Source: Folioceros fuciformis (lineage: Eukaryota > Anthocerotophyta > Anthocerotopsida > Anthocerotales). From it: a stretch of 20,649 nucleotides of DNA. The notes beneath the pieces are model-generated. The model searched no databases, was not told where the DNA came from, and saw only the letters and a list, made by a program, of their open reading frames with translations. Made by a program: the position numbers and the translations under genes. This document shows, in pieces, positions 1 through 8,588 of the stretch (the stretch's first letter is position 1; each line of letters begins with the position of its first letter). The DNA is taken from positions 1 to 20,649 of the forward strand of contig JBNGIO010003894.1 in the NCBI GenBank assembly GCA_049999805.1, read 5' to 3'.

Positions 1-439
1 ATAATATACAATGAATATTTGGTAACTTTATACATGATGGCCTTACGTGCTATTACTCTCTTTTTGTGATTTTGTTTCCCTCTTCATTTGGGTAGATGGA
101 TGTTTTTAATCTTATTTTTTAATAAACTCTTTTTATTTTTCAGATGATGTTTTACATCACAAGTACATCTAAGCATTACATCGAGGGCCAATAGCCTAAA
201 CATACAATTGTAGGGTTGCTATTGTCGATACAAGGTTCCATCTAGCACGTTGTTTTGTTGGAGTTACAGCATTGCCATACATGATGTTCTCAATAGTTAG
301 AGAATGTGGGTTTCTTCTATGTAGGGAGTGTCCATATACTTTGTACAAATGGGGTTTCAATTAGAGTCGACCTTTTTTTTCGTCAACCTTTTTTTTTCAC
401 TAGGGGGAATGGGTTTGTGTTGTTGATATGCTTGTTATG

Positions 440-722
440 GATCCCATTAGGAATTTGATTTTTTAGGATGTCATCATCAACCCTCCTAGTTAAGCAATCT
501 CCAAGAGGTTGTGCTATTGCCAAAGTCCATCAGTATTCTCCATTGCAAGACAAACATACTTTCATCCCCTTTGCTCTTGAGACTCGTGGGGCTATGGGCA
601 AGGACTTTTCAAGGTTTATAAAGATTGCGCCAAGGTTTATCAGAGTCATAGAAATAGTGTTCTCTTCTATACTGTGCAATTCTATACTGTGCAAAGAGCA
701 TTGGCCTAAACGATTTTTAAAA
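440..722 (+). pseudogene. Decayed reverse-transcriptase-like ORF fragment
   Basis: I see an open stretch at 468-725 with the string FIPFALETRGAMGKDFSRF. Just upstream, in another frame, is DVIINPPS followed by a stop. From memory, the order D-V-(I/V)-(I/N) then F-(I/V)-P-(F/L)-A-(L/I)-E-(T/V) occurs near the C terminus of retroposon reverse-transcriptase-like ORFs annotated in mosses and ferns. The jump between frames and the lack of any upstream catalytic domain mean that this is only a remnant. A related segment (ETHEAMDKGFSRF-like) lies at 7940-8566 on the opposite strand, which supports a dispersed repeat family. The family name is inference and has not been searched. Confidence 0.4.
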
Positions 723-782
723 TAAGCCTTTCGTTATTCTACGTCATGATATTTTGGAAACACTACATAGTTTTAGGGAACC

Positions 783-800
783 ATATATATATATATATAT
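783..800. repeat. (AT)9 microsatellite
   Basis: Nine uninterrupted AT dinucleotides lie in AT-rich intergenic DNA. Confidence 0.9.
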
Positions 801-902
801 GAAGTTATTCTTCCTTGTAGATGGACTTTCATCTTTTTTTAATTAAAAAAAAACAAAGTTAGTGTATTGCCCTGCACCCAGTGATTATGCACTCCACAAA
901 CT

Positions 903-1620
903 TTACTTTGTAGAAGCACGAATGTTAATGCACAGTAGAAATATTCCATGCGCTCTAGATGGACATGGAGTGTGACAAGAGAAGATGAGTGGAAAGCTTG
1001 CTACCCGCACCATGTCAACATGTTGTCTACAGTCGCACTTGCATCTGCGCTGGAAGATAAAAGGACCCTGTGAAAGTATCTGAGAGGCTCCGACCCAGCG
1101 TGACAGCAGGCAGACGGGGATGAAGAGTTCAAGACCGGATTTCATCCTGAAATGGAATCGGAAGACAGACTTGGCACCTGACGTGCTGCCATATTGTACT
1201 TGTGGTAAGCGTTAACGAAATCACTTGCCAAGCTAGAGCTTCTATCCATCCACACTCTGTGTGAGCGCTGTCCCGCCGTACAGGTGAAGGGTTTATCAGA
1301 CAAACAGAGATGCACGTCATAGCCCATATTAGCGGCTTCAGCGGTCACCCATATTGCTTTGCATGCAGGAACCCAACTTGGATGAGCTGGGGATCTTAGA
1401 GATTGTTTGCTTCTTCCTGAGCACGCTGTCCAGCCAGTGCCTGAAGGACCTGGGGTAATAGTTCTAAGTCGAAGTCTATGTTGTTCGCTGCTATGACAAT
1501 CGTTCTCAGATCGACAGCCCAACTGCACGACTCCCTCTCTTCAGTAGAGCGGGAATGACCCAGTTTGCCCAAATCCCCTATTCGACTGCAACCATTAGCT
1601 GACCTTCTCACGTTCAACAT
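903..1620 (-). other. Patch of overlapping minus-strand ORFs, unassigned
   Basis: Four minus-strand ORFs of 63-128 codons overlap between 903 and 1620 in different frames, in DNA that is less AT-rich than the left flank. The stretch around 1396-1530 encodes a plausible-looking TIVIAANNIDFDLELLPQVL segment, but no family comes to mind and the open frames do not join cleanly. It could be a decayed gene, or transcribed leader or promoter DNA of the PPR gene read on the wrong strand. I assign no function. Confidence 0.2.
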
Positions 1621-1821
1621 CGAAATCCTTATTCATATTGGCGGAGCAGTCCAACGCCCGCTCGCGGCATGTTCTGGGAACCTTCGTCTTGCACGGTGAG
1701 CAACTTGGACCAAGTCACTGCCATTCCGTTGCAAAGCAAACTGACGTGTGGTGACGAGACGTTTGCAGGGGTGCCGAGCATCAGGACATTCTTAGCCTCG
1801 GCGTAAGCAAGCTGTAACTGT

Positions 1822-1884
1822 ATGTTCAGAGATCACCATGCTTGAGATGAAACGATAGTTTTGTCCATGTCCATGACATCATAG
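1822..1884 (+). promoter_or_regulatory. Cluster of three short uORFs before the PPR start
   Basis: Three upstream ATGs open very short frames: 1822-1845 (7 codons plus stop), 1838-1858 (6 codons plus stop, overlapping the first) and 1867-1884 (5 codons plus stop, ending six bases before the main ATG at 1891). If the transcript starts upstream of 1822, scanning ribosomes would meet them before the PPR start and translation could be damped. The transcription start is not visible, so the role is inference. Confidence 0.45.
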
Positions 1885-1890
1885 GCCTTC

Positions 1891-4887
1891 ATGGCTGAAG
1901 CATGTGCATCTGTGAGATTCTTTAGCAGTGGTACCAGCTTGACGCAACGACTCTCTGAGGACAAGGTGCTGGACGTCCTGGTCCGCTTGGACCACCATGG
2001 TGGTGTGCCGTCGGTACAGGTATACAAGCAGCTGTTGCGGGGCTGCATAAAGAGGAATTCCCTTGCAGAGGCTAAGCTGGTTCATGCACATTTGGTGAGA
2101 AATGGGCTGGAGTCTGATCTGTACTTGATTGAATGTGTTGTAGACACATTAGTGAGGTGCGGGAGCCTTGCAGATGGCTTCCTCGTGTTGCAAAGCCTGT
2201 CCCATCGTACTGTTTTTGTTTGGACTACGATTATATCAGGGTACTGCAGGGCGGGAAAATGGCGGCAGGCCCTGACAGTTTACAGGCAGATGCAAGAGGA
2301 TGGCGTGCAGCCGAACGACCACACCTTTGTCAGCTTACTGAAGGCTTGTGGCAGTTTAGGGGACCTGGAAGAGGGGAAGAGGATTCATGCTGACATTCAG
2401 AGGCACTCGAGGGAGTCTCACGTGTTTGTGGGTACCACTTTGGTGGATATGTATGCCAAGTGTGGAAGCCTGGCGGATGCACGGCTTGTGTTTGACAAAC
2501 TGTCTCAACGAGATATAGTGTCCTGGAATGCTATGATTGCTGGATACTCTCAGCAAGAGCAAGGACATCAAGCTTTTCAGCTCTTTCAGGATATGCAGGA
2601 GGCAGGTGTGAGTCCAAATGATCGGACGTTTGTCAGTTTGCTGCAAGCATGTGCTTATCTTGCAGAGAAAGAAGCTGGCAGTGTTCTGGATGGCCAGTCT
2701 GTCAAGGTTCAGTCATTGCTGAAGGGAAGACTTGTACATGCTCAACTGGCTAGAAGGGGCTACGAGGCAGATGTCTATGTTTCTAACTCACTGGTCAGTA
2801 TGTACGCAAGATGTGGGAGCATAGCTGATGCCCGACAAATATTTGACAAACTGTCTCAGCGCGATGTAGTGTCGTGGAATGCCATGATTGCAGGCTACGC
2901 TCAGCAAGAACAAGGAGACAGGGCTTTTGACCTTTATGAACAACTGAAAAAGCAAGGTGTCTGTCCAAACGACAGGACCTTTGTCAGCCTTCTTCAAGCA
3001 CTTGGGAATCTTGCAGATCAGGCTGGAAACAACTGTTCTCATAGAGAGGCATACAAGACAGCATTACTGGAACAAGGAAAGGAAATTCATGCTGAGGCTG
3101 CTCGGAGAGGTTATGAATCAGACGTGTTTGTTTCTAACGCTCTTATCAGTATGTATGCTAAGTGTGGTGATGTCAGGCGTGCGGAAGAGGTGTTTGGGAG
3201 GTTGTCCACTCGCAATGTGGTGTCATGGAGTGCAATGCTGGCTGGCTACGCCCAGCAGGGACAAGGAGAGAAGGCTTTCCAACTGTATGAGCAAATGCTG
3301 GCACAGGGTGTCAGTCCAGATGGTCAGACTTTTGCCAGCACATTCCAGGCATTGGCTACCCTGGCTGATAGAGAAGGGAGGGTTCTTGTGAATGGAAGTC
3401 ATGTCAAATTGGACTCGCTGCAGAAGGGAAGGGCAGTACATGCAGAGGCAGCCAAGAGGGGATTTGAATCAAACAGTTTTGTTGGCAATGCTATTCTGAG
3501 TATGTATGCCAAATGTAGCATAATCAAGGATGCCCGGTACATGTTTGACAATTTGTTGGAGCGCAGTGTGGTGTCTTGGAGTGCAATGCTTGCAGCATAT
3601 GCTCAGGAGGACTTGGGCGAGGATGCTTTGGATCTCTTTGGGCAAATGCAAAAGGAAGGTATTACTCCAGATAATTGGACCTTTGTTAGTGCCTCGCAAG
3701 CATGTGGTAGCCTGGCAGAAAAGGAAGAAGGCATTGTTATAGATGCCCAATTGGTGAAAGTTGAATCACTGCGCAAGGGGAGGGTAATACATGCTGAAGC
3801 CGTCCAGAGCGGGTATGGAACGGATATTTTCCTTGGCAACACTCTTGTTAGTATGTATGCAAAGTGTGGAAGCATCAGAGATGCCGAACAAGAGTTTGAC
3901 ATGTTAGCCCAGAGAGACGTGGTGTCATGGAATGCAATGCTCGCGGGGTACACTCAGCAGGAGCAAGGTGAGAAGGCTTTGAAGTTGTATGTTCAGATGA
4001 AAAGCGAAGATGTCCCACTGGATGACATCACCTATGTGTGCGTTCTAGAAGCGTGCAGCAAAGTCGGATCGCTCAACGATTGCCGTTTGATTCACCAAGA
4101 TGTTGCAAACAGTGCACTCAGATGTAGCCATTATGTGGCCACCGCTTTGATTCACTCTTACGGCAAGTGTGGGAGCATGTTAGATGCTCAGGCCCTGTTT
4201 GACTCACTGTCTGAGGCGAATGCATGGTGCTGGACTGCGCTGATTGCAGGATATGGTCGACAAGGGCAACACGGAACTGTAATCCAACGCTATGAAGCGA
4301 TGTGTCTAGCTGGTGTAGAGCCAAATGGGGTGACCTTTCTTTCACTCCTGTCTGCTTGCAGTAACGCGGGGATGGTAGACAAGGGGCTGGAGTACTTCGA
4401 GTGCATGACCAGAGAACATGGCATCAGTCCAGCAATGGAGCACTATGTCTGTTTGGTAGACCTCCTTGCTCGTGCAGGACTCTTTAGCAAGGTAGAAGAG
4501 CTGGTTCTGAACATGCCCATGGAGCCTAACTTGGCAATGTGCCTGTCGTTGCTGGGTGCCTGTCGGAAGCATGGCAATGTAGCGTTTGGCAGACGAGTTT
4601 TTGATTGCGCTCGCAGGATACACCCGAACCACGCGGCAGCTTACATACTCATGTCCAATATATACTATCAAGCTGGCATGTGGGACTCCTTGACAGAGAT
4701 AGAGAGGCTCCGATGGAAAGCATGTGCAAGAAAGAAGCCTGGGCAGAGTTGGATCGAGCATGAGCAGGAGGTCCACACTTTTGTTGTAGGGGACATATCC
4801 CACCGCGCTCAAGCGATGTTGTATGCATCTTTGAGAAAAATAAGCTTGCAACTTACAGAAGTGGGCCATGTTTCCACATTCAACTGA
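1891..4887 (+). CDS. PLS-class pentatricopeptide repeat protein, E/E+ type without DYW domain
   Basis: This is a 998-aa intronless ORF from an ATG. PPR proteins of this class bind single-stranded organelle RNA and act in editing or processing. The N terminus (ACASVRFFSSG) looks like a mitochondrial or plastid transit peptide. P motifs start near residues 108, 209, 326, 443, 560, 677 and 778 (such as VVSWNAMIAGY). Each is followed by an L motif with a G-K/R-x-(I/V)-H box, and S motifs carry MYAKCG. The first and last P-to-P spacings are the canonical 101 residues. The four inner ones are exactly 117, each with a 16-residue insertion. E1 starts near 879, then E2, then a PGQSWIE box (950-956) and VHTFVVGD. 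The protein ends at 998, where a DYW domain would begin, so it has no deaminase of its own and would need one in trans if it edits. The adjacent downstream frames show no DYW remnant. The class is certain; the target and organelle are not known. Confidence 0.96.
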   Translation: MAEACASVRFFSSGTSLTQRLSEDKVLDVLVRLDHHGGVPSVQVYKQLLRGCIKRNSLAEAKLVHAHLVRNGLESDLYLIECVVDTLVRCGSLADGFLVLQSLSHRTVFVWTTIISGYCRAGKWRQALTVYRQMQEDGVQPNDHTFVSLLKACGSLGDLEEGKRIHADIQRHSRESHVFVGTTLVDMYAKCGSLADARLVFDKLSQRDIVSWNAMIAGYSQQEQGHQAFQLFQDMQEAGVSPNDRTFVSLLQACAYLAEKEAGSVLDGQSVKVQSLLKGRLVHAQLARRGYEADVYVSNSLVSMYARCGSIADARQIFDKLSQRDVVSWNAMIAGYAQQEQGDRAFDLYEQLKKQGVCPNDRTFVSLLQALGNLADQAGNNCSHREAYKTALLEQGKEIHAEAARRGYESDVFVSNALISMYAKCGDVRRAEEVFGRLSTRNVVSWSAMLAGYAQQGQGEKAFQLYEQMLAQGVSPDGQTFASTFQALATLADREGRVLVNGSHVKLDSLQKGRAVHAEAAKRGFESNSFVGNAILSMYAKCSIIKDARYMFDNLLERSVVSWSAMLAAYAQEDLGEDALDLFGQMQKEGITPDNWTFVSASQACGSLAEKEEGIVIDAQLVKVESLRKGRVIHAEAVQSGYGTDIFLGNTLVSMYAKCGSIRDAEQEFDMLAQRDVVSWNAMLAGYTQQEQGEKALKLYVQMKSEDVPLDDITYVCVLEACSKVGSLNDCRLIHQDVANSALRCSHYVATALIHSYGKCGSMLDAQALFDSLSEANAWCWTALIAGYGRQGQHGTVIQRYEAMCLAGVEPNGVTFLSLLSACSNAGMVDKGLEYFECMTREHGISPAMEHYVCLVDLLARAGLFSKVEELVLNMPMEPNLAMCLSLLGACRKHGNVAFGRRVFDCARRIHPNHAAAYILMSNIYYQAGMWDSLTEIERLRWKACARKKPGQSWIEHEQEVHTFVVGDISHRAQAMLYASLRKISLQLTEVGHVSTFN

Positions 4888-5005
4888 CCTATAGGAGGAT
4901 GTAACCTCTCGAGGTCACTTGAATGTAGGAACATGGCCTACAAAGGACGAGCTCTGGAATCTTGGTGATCCTCATGGGCTCTACAGGATCGTCGTCCTTT
5001 TACAT

Positions 5006-5055
5006 AGTTTGTGCAAACTATTTTTCGTACAGTTTGTGCAAACTATTTTTCGTAC
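5006..5055. repeat. Perfect 25-bp tandem duplication with palindromic core
   Basis: Positions 5006-5030 and 5031-5055 are identical. Each copy starts with AGTTTGTGCAAACT, an inverted repeat (AGTTTG/CAAACT) around a two-base loop. The pair lies about 120 bases after the PPR stop codon, so it probably sits in the 3' untranslated region. Confidence 0.9.
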
Positions 5056-5194
5056 TACTCTTGAGCTTGGAAGGCTTGTCCATCAGCTTGTTCCTTATCC
5101 GGATTGAGTGACATGGCGTGGAAGATTATTCCTCTCACCTCTACAACGTAGAACAACTACCAGGAAGTGGGCAAGGGTGCTACTACGAATCACA

Positions 5195-5410
5195 AGCTTC
5201 AGAAGCGTGAAGAACTTGCGATGATCGCATCAGGAGCTTGGCACATCCATCTCTCACCTTCAAAATGCCACGCCGACGAGCAGATGCGTCAACAGCTTGC
5301 GGTGATTGCATCAGGAACCTGGCACTTGCATCTTTCCCGTTCAATATGCCACGCAAACGACCAGACGCAGAAACAACTTGCGATGACTGCATGAGGAACG
5401 TGGCAATTGA
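5195..5410. repeat. 81-bp tandem repeat, about 2.5 copies
   Basis: CTTGCGATGATCGCATCA-type starts recur at 5215, 5296 and 5377, exactly 81 bases apart. Copies 1 and 2 are full length and diverged; copy 3 is recognisable only to about 5410; a weak partial copy precedes 5215. Because 81 is a multiple of three, each open frame repeats with a 27-residue period, so open frames persist on both strands (for example plus 5167-5394 and 5238-5453, minus 5183-5554). I do not treat any of these as a gene. Confidence 0.8.
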
Positions 5411-6588
5411 CACCACGCACGTTTTTGACCCACACCAGGCAGTTCGTGTGTGAAGACGGAGCAATGACTGCCCATGAGCCACCGACACGGTAATAAAAGA
5501 CAAAGTATTTACGTAGAATTGAGCAGCTTGAGGTCCATGGACTTCCTGCCTCACCTAGGCCTTGAAGAAGTTCATAAGAGACTGTCCCTTTGAGTGGTTC
5601 CTTTGATCATACCTGCGGTATGTCAGGAAACCAAGTACCCTGCAACAATGTCTTCTATGCCCACCAGTACAAACCAACTGGCCTGAGAACTTGAGACAGC
5701 ATATCAACGGTCTTTCTATCATTTTAAATGCATTCGTAGTCAGGCTCCGAGCAAGGCATGCAGCCGCATCTGGGCTGCGAGCAATTCATTCCTGCCACTA
5801 GAGCATCAATCTCTGTGTTTCTGCAGAGCATCAGAGTCCATGAGCTGCAGGGCCAAGGTACTTGTTTGTTCGAACACAGGAAACTCGGCTTAACTTAACC
5901 GACACACAACCAGAAGCACGTGCCACTGGTTTCTCTAGAACGTCATTTTAAAAGTGAATGACTTGCGATTCCGTAGAAGGAGACTAATTTTAGTGGGACT
6001 GTGGAGAAAATGTTTCTGTATGTTAGGTAGGTCCAACACCTCTGAAAAGTCTTGCGAGTGGATGGCTTTGTCCCTGTGTAGCATAGAAAGGGTCAATGAC
6101 GAGGCTTCACTGGAAAACATTGGGGATACTATCGGTCTCCACCACGAAGCAAAAGGCCACCAACTCGTGCAACTAGCAGTATAATTATATATTTTAAAAC
6201 TATTAATTATCAATCATGACATATTTTAACCCTACCACCTGTGGAGGCTCCAGTTCCTCTTGTACACTGCGTTGGAAAAAAGGCGGTAGAGAAAGGTCTT
6301 GAACGATGGGCAAAAGCGCTTGAGATTGGTGTGGAAGAGAGAGACTCTTGGTACATATCTCACAACAATAGTGGGTTATCGAGTCCGTGGATGTAACACG
6401 CTCGTATCGGCAAGAACTCATTTTCTTCGAAATGGCTTGCCGGCCCTTTCCGTGCCGACGCTTGTTGAGCAAGTCACGACTAGAGTGTTCCTTCTACGGA
6501 ATACTTGGTAAGTGTCGCGGCAAGTCCTCCTGAATGGGTGTTGAACATTAGTCTGCTACGGTCACCAGTTGTTGAGAAGCGGATAGCC

Positions 6589-7407
6589 ATGGCAAATAAA
6601 GCTAGTCAGCAGAAAGAGCGGCAATTGCGATCATCCCTATGGGAGAAGCAGGACGTGGAGGACTTGTGGCATAGCCGAGACGTCCCACGGATTGCTGCTG
6701 CCTCCACTTCGGACCTAGCCTGTGCCTTGTCCGATGAGCAGCAGAGTAGTTGCAAGAGCGGATGCAAGACTGCTGGAACTTTGAGGTGTGCGTGTTCGTC
6801 CGCTCTCGGTGACAGTAGACACGGAATTGCCGCTGGCTTTTGCTCTGCAGTAGCGCCAAAGGAAACCGCTATGCTACGCAGAGGTGGAGCATCGAAGGAG
6901 GCCGAGATTCGAAGACTGTTTGATCTAATTGATGCAGACGGCGATGAAAGGATATCCAAAACTGAACTTGTTGGCTATCTAGAGAAACTTAGCCTGTCGT
7001 TGGCCTCGGATCGCGCCGACGCCGTGTTGAATTCTGCGGACGAGAATGGAGATGGCATGTTGGAGTATGGCGAGTTTGTGAAGCTCTATTCTTCGTTGTG
7101 TCCGCCCGGTGGGGAATCCGACGTGGAGGAGAGGGATCAGGGGCTGCGAGAGGCCTTCACACTGTTTGACAGCAATAAAGATGGATACATATCGCCGAGC
7201 GAGTTGCGATCTATTGTGGAGAATCTCAACTTAAGAAAAGGAAGACCTGCTCGTGATTTCACTGCGATGATCAAAGCAGTGGATAGAGATGGTGACGGGC
7301 TTGTGAACTTTGAAGACTTTAAGGCAATGATGCTTGATGTCTCCAGCTCGCGGAGGCCGTGTACTTTTGCAGAATGTTTTAGAACAGCAACACGTTGGAA
7401 TCTCTAA
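6589..7407 (+). CDS. Calmodulin-like protein with four EF hands
   Basis: This 272-aa protein should act as a calcium sensor that changes shape on Ca2+ binding and engages target proteins. I start it at the ATG at 6589, in a good context (AGCCATGG). The frame is open further upstream but offers no earlier ATG. Four 12-residue loops are visible: DADGDERISKTE (115-126), DENGDGMLEYGE (151-162), DSNKDGYISPSE (194-205) and DRDGDGLVNFED (232-243), arranged as two pairs. Oddities are Glu instead of Gly at loop position 6 of EF1, and Asp instead of Glu at position 12 of EF4, which in this family tends to weaken calcium selectivity. The first 110 residues are an extension absent from typical calmodulin (149 aa), rich in Cys and Ser (CKSGCKTAGTLRCACSS). 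No clear membrane segment is present. The EF-hand identity is firm; the extension's role is not known. Confidence 0.92.
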   Translation: MANKASQQKERQLRSSLWEKQDVEDLWHSRDVPRIAAASTSDLACALSDEQQSSCKSGCKTAGTLRCACSSALGDSRHGIAAGFCSAVAPKETAMLRRGGASKEAEIRRLFDLIDADGDERISKTELVGYLEKLSLSLASDRADAVLNSADENGDGMLEYGEFVKLYSSLCPPGGESDVEERDQGLREAFTLFDSNKDGYISPSELRSIVENLNLRKGRPARDFTAMIKAVDRDGDGLVNFEDFKAMMLDVSSSRRPCTFAECFRTATRWNL

Positions 7408-7939
7408 GGGTTGCAAAACGGTGGTGAGGCCCTCACCATGAGGGCATCGAGATACCCGTATCCTCTTGACTGTTCTACTTCAGCAGGCACCAAATCGTGG
7501 CTTCTACTTCGAAGAATCCCGACTGTTCTCTTACTTTATGTGCATTTGAGGCATCGGAAACGCCTTTCAGGTTCTTCAAGTTCCGTTTGCAGAATCGCAC
7601 AATTGGCATGCAATAAGGTGAGAGTAAAGAAGCGAACACATTAAACACAGTACTTCTTAGCTTTACTCTTTCCGTTATTATAAAACGGTATACCGAAACA
7701 TTAGAGCAGCCTTGTTGCATTGCGTGTCATCCTGTACAGAAAAGGCACCCCTAGCCTAGCGAAGGCAGTTTACAACTGGGCTACGAATGCAGGGGCTAAG
7801 AATGCAGGTTTGCTGCCATCACCAGCTCCGGTTCTAGATAGGCCTCTCGTTTGAGGTCTAAGGAATCTCCTACCTCTTTTAAATAAAATATACTAAGTTT
7901 AGATAGCTTTGCTTGTTAGAGATTTGTTCCATAAATCTA
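7408..7939. other. Intergenic region after the EF-hand gene
   Basis: No gene is visible. Short inverted repeats occur (GGTGAGG near 7422 with CCTCACC near 7430; CCGTT/AACGG around 7671-7688). The DNA turns AT-rich near 7870. It probably holds the 3' untranslated region of the EF-hand gene. Confidence 0.4.
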
Positions 7940-8566
7940 TCATATTATGATCCATCTAAGAGAACAAGAAAGTGAGACAAAACAAAGTCCATGTATACTT
8001 AGATCAAGGGACGGCTGAATAGGAGGACACTTTTCTCCTTCAGAAAGGATGGCAAAAAGGCAACAAGAGCATCCAAGAATGGCAAGAAAGCACCCATTGC
8101 ATTTGAAGAACGGTACAAAGCACCAATTGTGTCTTCTTTCCAATGTTTGTCTATCTGCATCATCAAGTACATTCCCATGATCATGGACATCATTCAATTG
8201 TACATAGACATCATGATATGCCCCATCATCAACTATGCATGTTCCATTAATACCACCCACCCAAGTTCTAGCGTGTTCATATCTTTCAACATCAGCTTGT
8301 GCTGACTTGCCCTTGCCGTTGTGGTGTACACTGATTTGGCACATCCTCTTTATATGTAAAACGTTACAATGCAAAAGAGGAAGCTCAATCTTGCTCCTGT
8401 AGTTATGGAACTCTCTAGAATAGGCCTTTAGAAATCGAGAAAAACCCTTGTCCATGGCTTCATGGGTCTTGATGACCCATGTAGTTAAGACCCTTTTAAC
8501 ACACTCTTGTAATGCCCACTTAGTGCCTATATGTATTGGATGGCAGTAGCATGTCCTTCTTTCCAT
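7940..8566 (-). pseudogene. Retroposon reverse-transcriptase-like C-terminal remnant
   Basis: A 208-codon minus-strand ORF in AT-rich DNA is unlikely to be chance. Its segment KTHEAMDKGFSRFLK matches ETRGAMGKDFSRFIK of the plus-strand fragment at 468-725 residue for residue at most positions. The DNA of the two copies is also alignable but clearly diverged. Further on, HIKRMCQISV resembles the (R)QR(I/V)S(I/V)A stretch that I remember following this motif in moss and fern retroposon ORFs. The last third is Cys- and hydrophobic-rich and may be out of the ancestral frame. There is no catalytic reverse-transcriptase core. The family assignment is from memory only. Confidence 0.4.
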
Positions 8567-8588
8567 TTACGATATGGATGAAAGTAAG

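Larger units (their letters stand above)
1..1890. other. AT-rich intergenic flank left of the PPR gene
   Basis: This stretch has no intact gene that I can support. Positions 1-900 are AT-rich with poly-T and poly-A runs and hold a decayed reverse-transcriptase-like fragment and an (AT)9 run, listed separately. From about 900 the base composition becomes more balanced and a patch of overlapping minus-strand ORFs appears. The last 70 bases before 1891 carry three short upstream ORFs. I saw no tRNA or other RNA gene. Confidence 0.6.
4888..6588. other. Intergenic region between the PPR and EF-hand genes
   Basis: No intact gene is visible. The region contains a perfect 25-bp tandem pair (5006-5055), an 81-bp tandem repeat (5195-5410) and an AATAAA-like signal at 5492-5497, which may be too far downstream to serve the PPR transcript. 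A palindromic G-box-like GCACGTGC lies at 5916-5923. A five-codon uORF (6534-6551) lies just before the EF-hand gene. Several ORFs of 60-120 codons occur on both strands but look like chance or repeat-driven open frames. Confidence 0.55.

Noticed and set aside
4342-4869. A 175-codon minus-strand ORF inside the PPR gene, and other antisense or shifted ORFs across 2133-4345
   Set aside because: They mirror the repeat structure of the PPR coding strand and have no motifs of their own.
4888-5107. A frameshifted DYW domain after the PPR stop
   Set aside because: None of the three forward frames shows the HSE zinc-binding or terminal CDYW-like residues.
5183-5554. A 123-codon minus-strand ORF over the 81-bp repeat
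   Set aside because: It is open because the period is a multiple of three; flanking residues show no domain. Kept only as a finding on the repeat.
6505-6588. A 28-codon upstream extension of the EF-hand ORF starting at TTG (6505)
   Set aside because: A TTG start is not expected in a plant nuclear gene, and the first in-frame ATG at 6589 has a good context.
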